A stretch of 64,000 nt of DNA from Actinomyces sp. (GCF_030524025.1 NZ_JAUNHI010000005.1:50640-114639); one strand, 5' to 3'; positions 1-8,768 are shown, counted from the first letter of the stretch. Numbers and translations are program-made. The notes: generated by a model not told the origin, from the letters alone.

Positions 1-396
1 GTTCCTTCGGGGCGGCGCGCACGGGCACGCCGGATCATGGCCCGGCGCGCGTGCGGCAATGACGTGGGGAGGGATGAACACGGGTCCGCCGGTGGCGGGG
101 CCGCGGAGTGCGACGAGCGGCGCTGGCGCGGCTCGGACTCTGACCGTTACTCGGTGAACAGCGACGGCTGGCGCTGTCAGCGCATGGGCATTCGACGCGT
201 GACGAGGGCGCGCACCTGCCGGGTACGGGTCTGTCGCGTCGAGAAGGCCATGGCGGAAGCCTACCGCGCGCCGCGCCGCGCGCGTCAAGCCGGCGATCGC
301 GCCCCCGAGGACGCCGGGTTCGTACCTTGTGCGTCCAGATCGGCACCACAGGGTGCGCGCCCGAGACGCAAAGTACGAACGCGGGACCCGGCTGCG
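1..396. other. Left edge, no gene recognised
   Basis: No frame here looks like a convincing protein: the open frames on both strands are arginine- and proline-rich, as expected from chance in 72% G+C DNA. The only structure I can support is the family A dyad repeat near 315-385, directly downstream of the rloB stop codon. The first 300 bases may belong to a regulatory region or to a decayed gene continuing from outside the window. Confidence 0.5.
315..385. repeat. Family A intergenic dyad repeat, copy 1
   Basis: The left arm contains GGTTCGTACCTTGTGCG and the right arm CGCAAAGTACGAACGCGG, separated by about 35 bases, so the outer parts can pair as a hairpin. Copy 2 at 2421-2534 is nearly identical across arm and loop. 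This copy lies just past the rloB stop (minus strand), where it could act as a transcript end or be a REP-like element. Confidence 0.8.
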
Positions 397-1008
397 TCAC
401 GCCGGAGGCACTGGGAGTGTGAGGAGCCCCAGGCCGGCCAGGAGGTGCGGCATCGTCGTTGAGGGGCAGGGGCCCTGAGTGTCGATGGCTGGGAGGCCCG
501 CGTGCGTGAGGTAGCACTGATGCGCGGCCTCGGACATCTTGTCCCAGGGGAATTCCGGTGGGATGCCCTTGTCCCCGCCCGGAGGCGCCTGCACCAGGTC
601 GCGGTAGTGGCGCTGCGCGTCGGCCTGGTCCTGGTAGTTGCGGATCGGACCGTAGTGGGCGTTGAGCCAGACCTCGAAGCAGGGCACCGAGACGACGCCG
701 TGCACGGCAGTCTTGCGCGTGCTCATTCTCCGGCACACCGCCAGAAAGTCGGATCGGTCGGTCCCGTCGTGGTCGACGACGATCCACACCTCATCGAAGG
801 ACGAGGTGTCGGAGCGAGGACCTTGCAGCTCCTTGGTGACGGTCAGCGGAGCTCCGTTGATGAACTTAGTCGTCACCGCGATGCTCGTGGCAACCCGCCG
901 CTTGAGTTGGTCGAGGTAGGTCCTCTCGGTCTGCTTGCCGTTTGTGACGAGCAGGACGGTCCGCCGCTCCTGACGTGCAGGGCGTTGAGGACGACGCTTC
1001 GGCGCCAC
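397..1008 (-). CDS. rloB: RloB family protein (TOPRIM-like), partner of RloA
   Basis: A 203-aa protein of the RloB family, which has a TOPRIM-like nuclease fold and is found beside an AAA ATPase in phage-defence loci. Visible motifs are NGKQTE (residues 23-28), an acidic DHD at 79-81 followed by another Asp at 84, and the family block SVPCFEVWLNAHY at about 107-119. Most relatives I recall begin the first motif with EGE; here it reads NGK, so the expected catalytic glutamate appears to be asparagine while the later Glu28 is kept. The start is GTG at 1008, with AGGAGG inside the end of rloA; only one base separates the rloA stop from this start, so the two are translationally coupled. A family A repeat follows the stop codon. 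Family assignment is firm; activity is uncertain. Confidence 0.85.
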   Translation of the reverse strand: MAPKRRPQRPARQERRTVLLVTNGKQTERTYLDQLKRRVATSIAVTTKFINGAPLTVTKELQGPRSDTSSFDEVWIVVDHDGTDRSDFLAVCRRMSTRKTAVHGVVSVPCFEVWLNAHYGPIRNYQDQADAQRHYRDLVQAPPGGDKGIPPEFPWDKMSEAAHQCYLTHAGLPAIDTQGPCPSTTMPHLLAGLGLLTLPVPPA

Positions 1009-1009
1009 C

Positions 1010-2314
1010 TCAATCCTCCTCCGGGTCGGAGGCCAGGAGGAGGCGGATCGCGGTGGTGTCCACCCGTGGGATGGCGCCGAAGGCGCCGGCGAGGTAACGG
1101 CGTTGCTTGTTCGTGCCCTGGCGGGTGCTCGAGAAGTCGGCCAGGGAGTAGAGCTCGCTCATGCCGTCGTCGTTCTTCTCGCACAGCCACGCCTCGTTCT
1201 TGACCAGCAACTGTGTGGGGGAGTTGTCAAGCAGGGAGGTGTCATGCGTGGTGAAGACGATCTGCGCGCCTGTGCGGTTGAGGCCCTCGTCCTTGAACAT
1301 CTCGACCAGGTTCGCCGTCAGCGTGGGGTGCAGGCTCGCGTCGAGCTCGTCGACCAGCAGGACCTGGCCCTTGTGGAGGGCGTCGAGTGCCGGGCCGACC
1401 GTGGCCAGCCAGGTGAGTGTGCCCTGACTCTGCGCGCCGAGCCTGAGCCGGTGATTCATGCCGTCAGAGCCTCGGTGGAAGAACACGAGAGACCGCTGCA
1501 TGGCTTGCAGGACCTCATCCGGGATCTTGATCTCCTCGTCCTCGCTCAATGTCGCGGCGACACGTCGGATCTCCTCGAGGACCTCGGGCGGAACCTCCTG
1601 CTCCTCCAGCTCGACCCGGGTGATGCCGAGGTCGGCGGCGCGGGCGATCGCGTCCCCGAGGTCGTGCCACCACTCGGGCTTCTCCGCCAGACGGCTCATG
1701 AGCCACCGGAGTCGGGACCAACGCTCCTCATCGTCGTGGTGGATCGTGCGGATGGAGCGCAGCTCTCGACCGATGGGAGCCAGGGTCTCGTGACCGTAGC
1801 GCATGGCCACCGCGAGGAAAAGGTCCTTGGCGGTGGTGATACGACGGACCTCGGAGGTCGCGCCTCTCAGGGAGGGTCCGGCGTCAAAGGTGGGCTCGGC
1901 GTCCTCCGCGTCCTGGGTGCGAACGAAGAGCTTGCGCCACCTCGCGCCCGCGGCCCACAACTCTTCGCGGGCGATGCCCCAGGAGTAGGCCTCGACCGAG
2001 TACTGGAGGCGCCGACCCGTGTGGACGAAGTCGACCGTGTAGCGGGTCGGGGTGCGTCGGCTCGCGGCGTCGAGCAGGTAGGGCTGGTGCAGGAGGTCGC
2101 GCTCGCCCCCGACTGCATGAGACAGGCGGGTCAGCGCGTCGAGCAGGGTGGACTTGCCAGAGGCGTTCGGGCCGTAGATCGCGGCGACCCGCCAGGTCGA
2201 GTCCTGCCAGGTCGAGTCGGCGCCGGGGTTGATGGTCTTGAGGTCATGGGTCAGGTCGAGCGTGGTCTCCTCGGCGAAGCACCGGAAGTTGGCGACGGAG
2301 AAGGTGAGGAGCAT
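1010..2314 (-). CDS. rloA: RloA-like AAA ATPase (SMC/ABC-type), defence pair with RloB
   Basis: A 434-aa AAA_15/AAA_21-type ATPase. Start ATG at 2314 gives the typical N-terminus MLLTFSVANFRCF; a longer frame upstream runs through a family A repeat and is not protein-like. Walker A is GPNASGKST at residues 48-56, an ABC-like signature sits near QSQGTL, and Walker B VLLVDELDAS lies around 316-326. The middle region is acidic and helical. The same ATPase-RloB order occurs in Rlo loci first noted inside type I restriction operons and, from memory, in lactococcal AbiL, so the likely role is an abortive-infection-like sensor in which the ATPase controls the TOPRIM partner. No restriction-modification genes are next to it. 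The divergent 458-bp gap to the ABC exporter holds a family A repeat. Confidence 0.85.
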   Translation of the reverse strand: MLLTFSVANFRCFAEETTLDLTHDLKTINPGADSTWQDSTWRVAAIYGPNASGKSTLLDALTRLSHAVGGERDLLHQPYLLDAASRRTPTRYTVDFVHTGRRLQYSVEAYSWGIAREELWAAGARWRKLFVRTQDAEDAEPTFDAGPSLRGATSEVRRITTAKDLFLAVAMRYGHETLAPIGRELRSIRTIHHDDEERWSRLRWLMSRLAEKPEWWHDLGDAIARAADLGITRVELEEQEVPPEVLEEIRRVAATLSEDEEIKIPDEVLQAMQRSLVFFHRGSDGMNHRLRLGAQSQGTLTWLATVGPALDALHKGQVLLVDELDASLHPTLTANLVEMFKDEGLNRTGAQIVFTTHDTSLLDNSPTQLLVKNEAWLCEKNDDGMSELYSLADFSSTRQGTNKQRRYLAGAFGAIPRVDTTAIRLLLASDPEED

Positions 2315-2420
2315 GCCCCGAACGTAGCACAAGCCCCTCGTATCGGAAAAGAATTTCCCAGAGCAGGATGTCGAGTGGCTGACTGTGGTCTGATCGTCCC
2401 TGGGGTGGGAGGCGAGGTCG

Positions 2421-2534
2421 CCGGGTTCGTACCTTGTGCGTCCAGATCGGCACCACAGGGTGCGCGCCCGAGGCGCAAGGTACGAACCCGGGCGCCCCGG
2501 GGTGCGCACCGACGGCGGAAGGTACGAACGCGGC
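2421..2534. repeat. Family A dyad repeat, copy 2, with a third half-site
   Basis: Left arm GGTTCGTACCTTGTGCG and right arm CGCAAGGTACGAACCCGG, then about 25 bases later a third half-site reading GGAAGGTACGAACGCGG. It shares loop sequence with copy 1 (CCAGATCGGCACC). It occupies the divergent gap between rloA and the ABC exporter, so this copy cannot be only a terminator. Apart from it the 2315-2772 gap shows no gene. Confidence 0.8.
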
Positions 2535-2772
2535 CGCGCGGGCACGCACAGAGCAGGCGCGTACGGAGCGTGCCTCCGGGCGCTTGCCCCCGGGAACCCC
2601 GCCCCATATGGTCGTCCCATGTCCGTCGTCATGCTCATCGCGCCAGACCACAGCTGAGGCCGTGCTCCGGCACCCCGGAGCACCCATGTGGCCCACCCCC
2701 GCGCGCTACGGCATGCCCGCGACCCGCCGAGCCGTGCTCGCGCCGCTGACGACTACGACGAGACGAGACACC

Positions 2773-4755
2773 ATGACCTCCCGGACCCCGGCCCAGTGCG
2801 GCGCCGAGCGGACTCCGCTGCCCTACCCCATCGCCCGTCACCCGCGCCGTTGGCCGGCGACCCTGACCATTCCCACGGCCCCGCCCCCCGACCTGCCCGC
2901 CACCCCCGGAGCGCTCCTGCTCGCCCTGGGTCGTCTGGGCGCGCCCGCCATCGTGGTCGGCGTGGCCACCTCGACGGTCGTCTTCCTCAGCCAGGCCCTC
3001 GTCCCCACCGTCGTGGGCTCGCTGCTCGACACCGGCCTGGCCACAGGCCTGAGCACCGAGCTCCTGCCCGGACTCCTCGCCCTGACGGCCCTCGGGGTGG
3101 TCGGGGCGCTGGCCGCGGGGATGGAGTCCGCGACGAGCATGGCCGCGTTCACGAGCCTGTGGAAGCACGTCGTGCGCGCTCCGGCCCACCGCATCGCCCT
3201 GCGTTCACGCGCGGTGACCCGCGAGGTCGCCGGAGGTGACGCCGTCGAGACCATCCTGGGGGACACCGATCACATCGGGGAGTTCGGCTACTACGCCGTC
3301 AAGGTCCTGGGCGCGCTCCTCAGCGTCGTGGTTGTGGGCGTGCTCATGCTGCGCACCTCGGTGAGCCTCGGCCTGCTCGTCCTGTGCGGGCTGCCGGTGG
3401 TCCTGGGTCTCGTGGGCGTGCTGGTCAAGCCTCTCAACGCCCGCCTGTCCGCCCGGCGTGAGGCCCAGGGGCGCCTGTCCACCGTCACCACCGACGCCGT
3501 CGCGGGGCTGCGCGTCCTGCGGGGCATCGGCGGAGAGGACGTCTACTCGGCCCGCTACGTCCGGGCCTCGGCGCGCGTGCGCGACGCCGGCATCCGTGTT
3601 GCCGCCACCCAGGCCTCCCTGGCGGCGGTGCGAGCCGGCGCCCCCATGGTCTTCACCGCCGTCGTCGTGGGGGCCGGCGCGCAGGCGGCGCTGGCCGGAG
3701 CCATCACCGTCGGCCAGCTCGTCACCTTCTACGGGTACACCCTCTTCCTCGTCGGCCCCTTGGGGGTCATGACCGAGCTCATCCAGTTCGCCGCCCGCGC
3801 CTGGGTGGGAATCCGCAAGGTCGCCCGCATCCAGGGCGTCGAGCCGCTGACCGGCGACACGCACCTGCGGCCCGGCGCCCGCCTGGACGCCGACGGCGAC
3901 CTCGAGGACGGGTCCACCGGGGTCATCCTGCGCGGGGGCCGGATGACGGCGCTCGTATGCGCCGACCCGGCCCGTGCCGCCGTCCTGGCCGAGCGGCTCG
4001 GACGTGTCGACGACGCCGCTGGCCCGGTGACCCTGGGCGGCACCGACCTGCGGGCGGTCAGCCTGGAGGAGGTGCGCGCCACCATCGTGGTCGCCGGCGC
4101 CCACGCCGAGGTCTTCGGAGGGGTCCTCGCCGAGGAGGTCCTCGGCGCTGAGGTCCCGCCATCGGCCCCGCGCCCCCTGGCCCAGGTCCTGCGCACCGGA
4201 GCCGACATGCTCGGCGCCCAGGGGCCCACTGCCGGGGACGCCGTTCCCCTGAGCGCCGAGCAGCGCGAGCGCGTGGGCGCCGCCCTCGAGGTCGCGGCGG
4301 CCGAGGACGCCGTCGACTCCCTGGGCGGCCTGGCCGGGGTCCTCACCGAGAGGGGGCGCAATGTCTCGGGAGGCCAGCGGCAACGTCTCGCCCTGGCCCG
4401 GGCGGTGGCCCGCCGCTCCCCGGTGCTCGTGCTCATCGAGCCCACGAGCGCGCTCGACTCCCACACCGAGGACATCGTCGCCCAGCGCCTGCGCGCCACC
4501 AGGCAGGGACTGACCACCGTCGTGGTCACCTCTTCCCCGCTGCTGCTGGGCCGGTGCGACGAGGTCGTTCTGCTCGCCGTCCGCGACCACGGGCGTGGGG
4601 CGGTCAAGGAGGTGGCACGTGGCACCCACCACGAGCTGATCGCCGGCTGCGCGGCCTACCGCGAGATCGTGGCGCGCGGCGGTCAAGCGCCCCCGGCCGA
4701 GTCCCCTGCGGCGCCCCTGGCCGAGCAGCCGGCCTCCCAGGACGGAGACGCCTGA
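2773..4755 (+). CDS. Heterodimeric ABC exporter subunit with degenerate Walker A
   Basis: A 660-aa ABC exporter half-transporter: N-terminal tail, six predicted membrane segments (about residues 55-340) and a C-terminal nucleotide-binding domain. The signature NVSGGQRQR is intact, but no Walker A GxxGxGKS/T exists: the position reads LRGGRMTALVCADPARAA. The Walker B region is VLVLIEPTSALD, keeping the catalytic Glu but with Ile for the usual Asp. This marks it as the partner that supplies the signature motif while its own ATP site is non-canonical. The start is the ATG at 2773; further in-frame starts upstream exist and no strong ribosome binding site decides. It overlaps the next gene by one base (TGATG), implying an obligate pair. 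The substrate is unknown; lipid, peptide or drug export are all possible. Confidence 0.85.
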   Translation: MTSRTPAQCGAERTPLPYPIARHPRRWPATLTIPTAPPPDLPATPGALLLALGRLGAPAIVVGVATSTVVFLSQALVPTVVGSLLDTGLATGLSTELLPGLLALTALGVVGALAAGMESATSMAAFTSLWKHVVRAPAHRIALRSRAVTREVAGGDAVETILGDTDHIGEFGYYAVKVLGALLSVVVVGVLMLRTSVSLGLLVLCGLPVVLGLVGVLVKPLNARLSARREAQGRLSTVTTDAVAGLRVLRGIGGEDVYSARYVRASARVRDAGIRVAATQASLAAVRAGAPMVFTAVVVGAGAQAALAGAITVGQLVTFYGYTLFLVGPLGVMTELIQFAARAWVGIRKVARIQGVEPLTGDTHLRPGARLDADGDLEDGSTGVILRGGRMTALVCADPARAAVLAERLGRVDDAAGPVTLGGTDLRAVSLEEVRATIVVAGAHAEVFGGVLAEEVLGAEVPPSAPRPLAQVLRTGADMLGAQGPTAGDAVPLSAEQRERVGAALEVAAAEDAVDSLGGLAGVLTERGRNVSGGQRQRLALARAVARRSPVLVLIEPTSALDSHTEDIVAQRLRATRQGLTTVVVTSSPLLLGRCDEVVLLAVRDHGRGAVKEVARGTHHELIAGCAAYREIVARGGQAPPAESPAAPLAEQPASQDGDA

Positions 4756-6587
4756 TGAGCCGCCGACTTCCCGTCGCCGATGGCGCCGCCGTGCGCCGTC
4801 GGGCCCTGCGGATCATCGCCGACCACGCCGGACCCCTGGCCGCAGCCACGACCGTCCAGCTGTGCGCCGCCCTGGCGGCCGTTGGCATCCCCTGGGTCCT
4901 GGGCGCCATGGTCGATCAGGTCACCGGCGCGGGCACCGAGGCCGGCGCGGCGGGTCGTGTGCACCTGCTCATCGCCGCCGTCATCGTGCTGGCGGCCGTC
5001 AACGCCGTCCTCAGTGGGGTCGGGGACTACCTCGCCCGGGTCCTGGGCGAGCGGGTCTTCGCCGAGCAGCGCGAACAGCTGATGGCCGGCGTCATGCACC
5101 TGCCGCTCAGCGTCGTCGAGTCCGCCGGCACGGGCGACCTCCTGGGGCGCACGAACCGGGACCTGGACGCCATCGGCTTCGTCGTCCAGCGGGGCGTGAG
5201 CCAGGTGATCATCCTCGTGCTCACCGTCGCGACGATCATCGGCGCCTCGGTCCTCGCCTCACCCGTGCTCAGCCTCGCACTCCTCGTCCCGCTGCTGCTC
5301 ACGATGCCGGTGTCCCGCTGGTACATGCGCCGGGCGGTTCCCGGCTACCGCGCGATGAACGCCATGTGGGCCGAGCTGGACGGCAACATCGCCGAGACCG
5401 CCGACCAGTCTGCCAGCATCGACGCCCTGGGCCTGGGGGTGCGACGCAACCGGCTGTTCGACAGGATCCTCCAGGAGGCGTGGTCGACCGAGCTCTACAC
5501 CCTGTGGCTGCGGATCGTCCTCATCACGACCCTCAGCCTGTCTGCCTTCGCACCGGTGGTCGCCGCCCTGGCCTGGGGGTCCTGGCTCCTCGGACAGGGC
5601 TCGGTCACCCTCGGGGCGGTGACGACGGCCGTCCTCTACGCCGTCCAGCTGCGCGCGCCTCTGGCTGAGATGACCTTCTGGATCGACACCCTCCAGTCGG
5701 CCGGCGCTGCCATGGCGCGCATCGTGGGCGTCGAGCTCGTCGAGCCCGACCGGAGGCCCACGAGCCAGGAGGTTGTCGGCGAGCCGCCACAGGCGCACGC
5801 GGTGTCCTACGCCTACCGGAAGGGCCATGAGGTCCTCCACGAGGTCTCGCTGCGGCTCGTGCCCGGCGAGAGGCTCGCGGTCGTGGGCCCCTCGGGCTCG
5901 GGCAAGTCCACCCTGGGGCGCCTGCTCGCCGGCATCCACCCGCCCACGCGCGGGCGGGTGACCGTGGGAGGGGTCCGCGGGTCGGATGGGCCCGGTGGGA
6001 GTGGGCCCGCCGTTGGCGACGACGGCGAGGCCGCCTGCGAGCAGTGCTCGGGCGTCGACCTGACCAGCCTGACCGAGGCGGCCCTCCACAAGGAGGTCGT
6101 GCTCGTCACGCAGGAGCACCACGTCTTCTCCTGCTCGCTGGCAGACAACCTGCGCCTGGCCGACCCCGGGGCCACCGACGAGGAGCTCCTCGGCGCGCTC
6201 GAGGTGGTCGGCGCCCGCCAGTGGGCGCAGCGGCTGAGCGAGGGTCTCGACACCCGCGTGGGAGCCGGCGGGGTCCAGCTCGATCCCGGCCAGGCTCAGC
6301 AGGTGGCGCTGGCGCGGATCGTGCTCATGGACCCCGCGACCCTCGTGCTCGACGAGGCCACTAGCCTCCTCGACCCCAGTGCGGCGCGCTCGGCGGAGAG
6401 GTCGCTCGACAGGGTGCTGGCCGGCCGGACGGTCGTGGCCATCGTCCACCGGCTCGACGCTGCTGCCGCCGCCGACCGGGTCGCCGTGGTCATCGACGGC
6501 CGGATCGTCGAGCTCGGTCCGCACGACGAGCTCGTCGCCGCGGGAGGGGAGTACACCCGTTTGTGGGAGGCCTGGGCGTCCGGCTGA
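4755..6587 (+). CDS. Heterodimeric ABC exporter subunit with degenerate signature
   Basis: A 610-aa half-transporter with six membrane segments (about residues 20-310) and a C-terminal nucleotide-binding domain. Walker A GPSGSGKST is canonical, Walker B is TLVLDEATSLLD and the H-loop is AIVHRLD. The signature that should read LSGGQ is LDPGQAQQ, and about 25 extra residues rich in Gly and Asp sit between Walker A and the Q-loop. It complements its partner: this subunit's Walker A/B would pair with the other subunit's intact signature to form the one hydrolytic site, as in TM287/288- or BmrCD-type exporters (established for that class). The start overlaps the upstream stop. A family A repeat and GC-rich stems follow. 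Confidence 0.88.
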   Translation: MSRRLPVADGAAVRRRALRIIADHAGPLAAATTVQLCAALAAVGIPWVLGAMVDQVTGAGTEAGAAGRVHLLIAAVIVLAAVNAVLSGVGDYLARVLGERVFAEQREQLMAGVMHLPLSVVESAGTGDLLGRTNRDLDAIGFVVQRGVSQVIILVLTVATIIGASVLASPVLSLALLVPLLLTMPVSRWYMRRAVPGYRAMNAMWAELDGNIAETADQSASIDALGLGVRRNRLFDRILQEAWSTELYTLWLRIVLITTLSLSAFAPVVAALAWGSWLLGQGSVTLGAVTTAVLYAVQLRAPLAEMTFWIDTLQSAGAAMARIVGVELVEPDRRPTSQEVVGEPPQAHAVSYAYRKGHEVLHEVSLRLVPGERLAVVGPSGSGKSTLGRLLAGIHPPTRGRVTVGGVRGSDGPGGSGPAVGDDGEAACEQCSGVDLTSLTEAALHKEVVLVTQEHHVFSCSLADNLRLADPGATDEELLGALEVVGARQWAQRLSEGLDTRVGAGGVQLDPGQAQQVALARIVLMDPATLVLDEATSLLDPSAARSAERSLDRVLAGRTVVAIVHRLDAAAAADRVAVVIDGRIVELGPHDELVAAGGEYTRLWEAWASG

Positions 6588-6605
6588 GGGCGGCGGGCCG
6601 GTCAT

Positions 6606-6712
6606 CGGGTTCGTACCTAGGGTGTCCGGGTCGGTGCTATACGGGGTGCGGATCCGGGGCGGAAGGTACGAAGGCGGGCGCCCGGGAGCGCCCGGTAGGA
6701 ACCCGGGCGCCC
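6606..6712. repeat. Family A dyad repeat, copy 3 (diverged)
   Basis: Left arm GGGTTCGTACC, right arm GGAAGGTACGAAGGCGGGCG, then a degenerate third half GGTAGGAACCCGGGCG. It sits between two convergent genes, where the stems could also stop transcription of the ABC exporter operon. The loop differs from copies 1 and 2, so the arms rather than the loop are conserved. Confidence 0.7.
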
Positions 6713-6762
6713 CGGCGCAGCCCCGCCGGCACCCCGCGAGATCCTCCGGTGCCGCCTCCGGC

Positions 6763-7824
6763 TCAGGCCTGCTTGCGGGACTTGAGCCAGGCCCCGAGGA
6801 CGAGCAGGAGCGTGCCGGCGGCGCACCAGGTGGCGAGCACCCACGGGGAGCCGCCCATGCCCGCGCCATCGAAGTAGGCGACGGAGCGCAGGAAGTTCCC
6901 CGCCGCGCCAACCGGGAGCAGCTGGCCGAACTCGCCCCAGCCGCTGGGCAGCCACTGCCACCCCGTGGCCAGGCCGGACAGCGGGTTGGACACGAAGAGC
7001 ATCGTCACCGCGCCGAGGGCGATGCCCGCGTAGCCCATGACCGACTGCAGCCCGAGGATGGTCAGCGAGATCGCGCTGATGCCCAGAGCGAGCCCGAGCC
7101 AGGTCATGGCGAAGGAGCCGGCGATCGCGCCGAACCAGGTCTGGAGAACCAGGACGGCGAGAAGGGACCCGAGCCCGGCCATGGTGACGGCGGCCAGGGC
7201 GCGCTTCCACCAGGATGCCTTGACGACGACCGACAGCAGGACGCTGGAGGCCATGCCCCCGAAGACGAGCGGCAGCCCCAACGAGCTGAGGCCCACGCCC
7301 ATGGGGTCCTCGGCGGTCAAGGGCGCGACGTCGGTGACGGTCACGGTCGGCACCTGCGCCTGGGCGGCCTGCGCGGCCTGCGCGGCCTGGGCCTGCGCCG
7401 CCTGGTCCGCCTGTGCAGCGGACTGCGCGGCCTGGGCCTGCTGGCCCAGGAGCCCCGTGGCCAGCTTGGTGAGCAGGGCCGAGTACGGGCTGCCCGCGCC
7501 CGAGGCGGTGACCACCTCGGTGCCCTGATCGCTCACGATGATGCCGCCGACCGCCTCGCGCTGCGTGACTGCCTCGGTCACGGCAGCGGCGTCCTCAACG
7601 ACGGTGATCTCGAAAGCGCCGGGGGCGGCAGTCTCCAGGGCGGTGCTCAGCTGCTCCTGAGCCGCCTCTGGCGCGGAGACGGCCAGCGGCAGGTCGGAGG
7701 CGCCGGAGTTGATCGCCGGGGCGAGGAAGGCGAGCAGCATGAGGACGATGACGGCGGGGATACCGATGACCGCGGCGAGGAGGGTGCGTGTCCCGCGCGC
7801 CGAGGTCTCCGTGGAGGAAGGCAT
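6763..7824 (-). CDS. ABC-2/YhgE-like multi-pass membrane protein
   Basis: A 353-aa protein with one N-terminal membrane segment (about residues 15-37), an extracytoplasmic domain of about 150 residues, and about six C-terminal membrane segments. This is the layout of ABC-2 or YhgE/Pip-type permease-like proteins, with no ATPase encoded beside it. The outer domain ends in a low-complexity stretch of Ala-Gln repeats (such as QAQAAQAAQAAQAQ) that may form a helical or coiled stalk. The start ATG at 7824 follows the divergent TetR regulator region. The context suggests repression by that TetR protein and a role in efflux or envelope stress; the substrate cannot be told. Confidence 0.65.
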   Translation of the reverse strand: MPSSTETSARGTRTLLAAVIGIPAVIVLMLLAFLAPAINSGASDLPLAVSAPEAAQEQLSTALETAAPGAFEITVVEDAAAVTEAVTQREAVGGIIVSDQGTEVVTASGAGSPYSALLTKLATGLLGQQAQAAQSAAQADQAAQAQAAQAAQAAQAQVPTVTVTDVAPLTAEDPMGVGLSSLGLPLVFGGMASSVLLSVVVKASWWKRALAAVTMAGLGSLLAVLVLQTWFGAIAGSFAMTWLGLALGISAISLTILGLQSVMGYAGIALGAVTMLFVSNPLSGLATGWQWLPSGWGEFGQLLPVGAAGNFLRSVAYFDGAGMGGSPWVLATWCAAGTLLLVLGAWLKSRKQA

Positions 7825-7856
7825 GGTCTGGTCCGTTTCTCTAAGTGGAGTGGTTT

Positions 7857-7887
7857 GCTCCGGAACAACGCGGAGCGTATCGCTCCG
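7857..7887. promoter_or_regulatory. Probable TetR operator with three half-sites
   Basis: CGGAGCG-TAT-CGCTCCG is a perfect 7-3-7 inverted repeat at 7871-7887, and a further half-site GCTCCG lies at 7857-7862 in the inverted orientation. It sits in the 172-bp gap between the divergent membrane protein and TetR genes, the usual place for a TetR-family operator controlling both. The match is structural; no known site was searched. Confidence 0.65.
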
Positions 7888-7996
7888 TTTGTGTGGGTGC
7901 AAGGTGAGCGCCGGCACGCGTGTCCCGGACGGCACGGGACGCCCCGGCTGCCGCGCTAGGCTCCGCATGGGATCGACTGGCAGACAGGAGAGAGCC

Positions 7997-8569
7997 GTGC
8001 GCGCAGACGCCGTCGCGAACAGAGAGGCCATCATCAAGGCCGCGGTAGCGCTGTTCGCCGACATCGGCCTGGACGTCCCCCAGCGCACGGTCGCCGCACG
8101 GGCGGGGGTCGGCATCGGCACCCTCTATCGGCACTTCCCCGACCGGATCGGCCTCCTGCGTGGCGTCGCCGAGTACGTGTACGCGACCATGTCCGCCGCT
8201 GTGGACACCTACGTAGCCACCCGCGAGGACGCCGGTCCCACGCAGGACTCCGCAGAGGCCTGGCGCGCCTTCGTCGCCGAGGTCGTGGGCATGCGGCTGG
8301 GCAAGATCATCCCGCAGATCGCCGAGCACTCCGAGCTCCTCGCCGACAGCCCGTGGCTCCTGGAGTTCCGGGAGCAGGGCCTCGTCAAGCTCAACGAGGC
8401 CCTGTCTCGGGCCAAGGCGGACGGGCTGGTGCGCCAGGAGGTCGACATCGCCCGCTTTCAGATCGGCCTGGCGCAGATCTCCCGCCCGCTGCCCGACGTG
8501 GTCGAGGAGCTCACGCCCGGCTGGGAGGACTGGCTCGTCGAGACCTACCTGCGGGGTCTGCTCCCCTGA
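7997..8569 (+). CDS. TetR family transcriptional regulator
   Basis: A 190-aa TetR-type repressor. The N-terminal helix-turn-helix reads TVAARAGVGIGTLYRHFPDR at about residues 24-43, the classic TetR recognition helix ending in YRHFP. The C-terminal two thirds are a helical ligand-binding domain with no identifiable ligand. I chose GTG at 7997 because AGGAG lies six bases upstream; an ATG at 7967 is in frame but has no such site. The divergent 6763-7824 membrane protein is the likely target, through the inverted repeat in the shared promoter gap, and autoregulation is expected. Confidence 0.88.
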   Translation: MRADAVANREAIIKAAVALFADIGLDVPQRTVAARAGVGIGTLYRHFPDRIGLLRGVAEYVYATMSAAVDTYVATREDAGPTQDSAEAWRAFVAEVVGMRLGKIIPQIAEHSELLADSPWLLEFREQGLVKLNEALSRAKADGLVRQEVDIARFQIGLAQISRPLPDVVEELTPGWEDWLVETYLRGLLP

Positions 8570-8632
8570 GCCGCGAGCCCCGGCCGTCCCCGGCTGCGGC
8601 GATCAGGGGCGGCCGCCGCAGTCTTGCAGCCC

Positions 8633-8661
8633 TTGCAGGCGCCGTCACCATCGCGTAACCT
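8633..8661 (+). promoter_or_regulatory. Candidate promoter for the amylase gene
   Basis: TTGCAG at 8633-8638 and TAACCT at 8656-8661 are separated by 17 bases, a plausible sigma-70-type pair about 107 bases before the amylase start. A repeated CTTGATC lies downstream (8684-8700) and could be a regulator site. Prediction only. Confidence 0.35.
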
Positions 8662-8768
8662 ACGTCTCATCCCCGATCTTGTCTTGATCTCGCTTGATCC
8701 TGCGGGGCATTCTCCCTGAACCGAAGGGGGTCTTCTGCCCCGCACCGCACGCCACGGACGAAGGAGTC

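Noticed and set aside
2434..2772. N-terminal extension of the first ABC exporter subunit
   Set aside because: The upstream frame translates through a family A repeat and lacks hydrophobic or conserved residues; the ATG at 2773 is more plausible.
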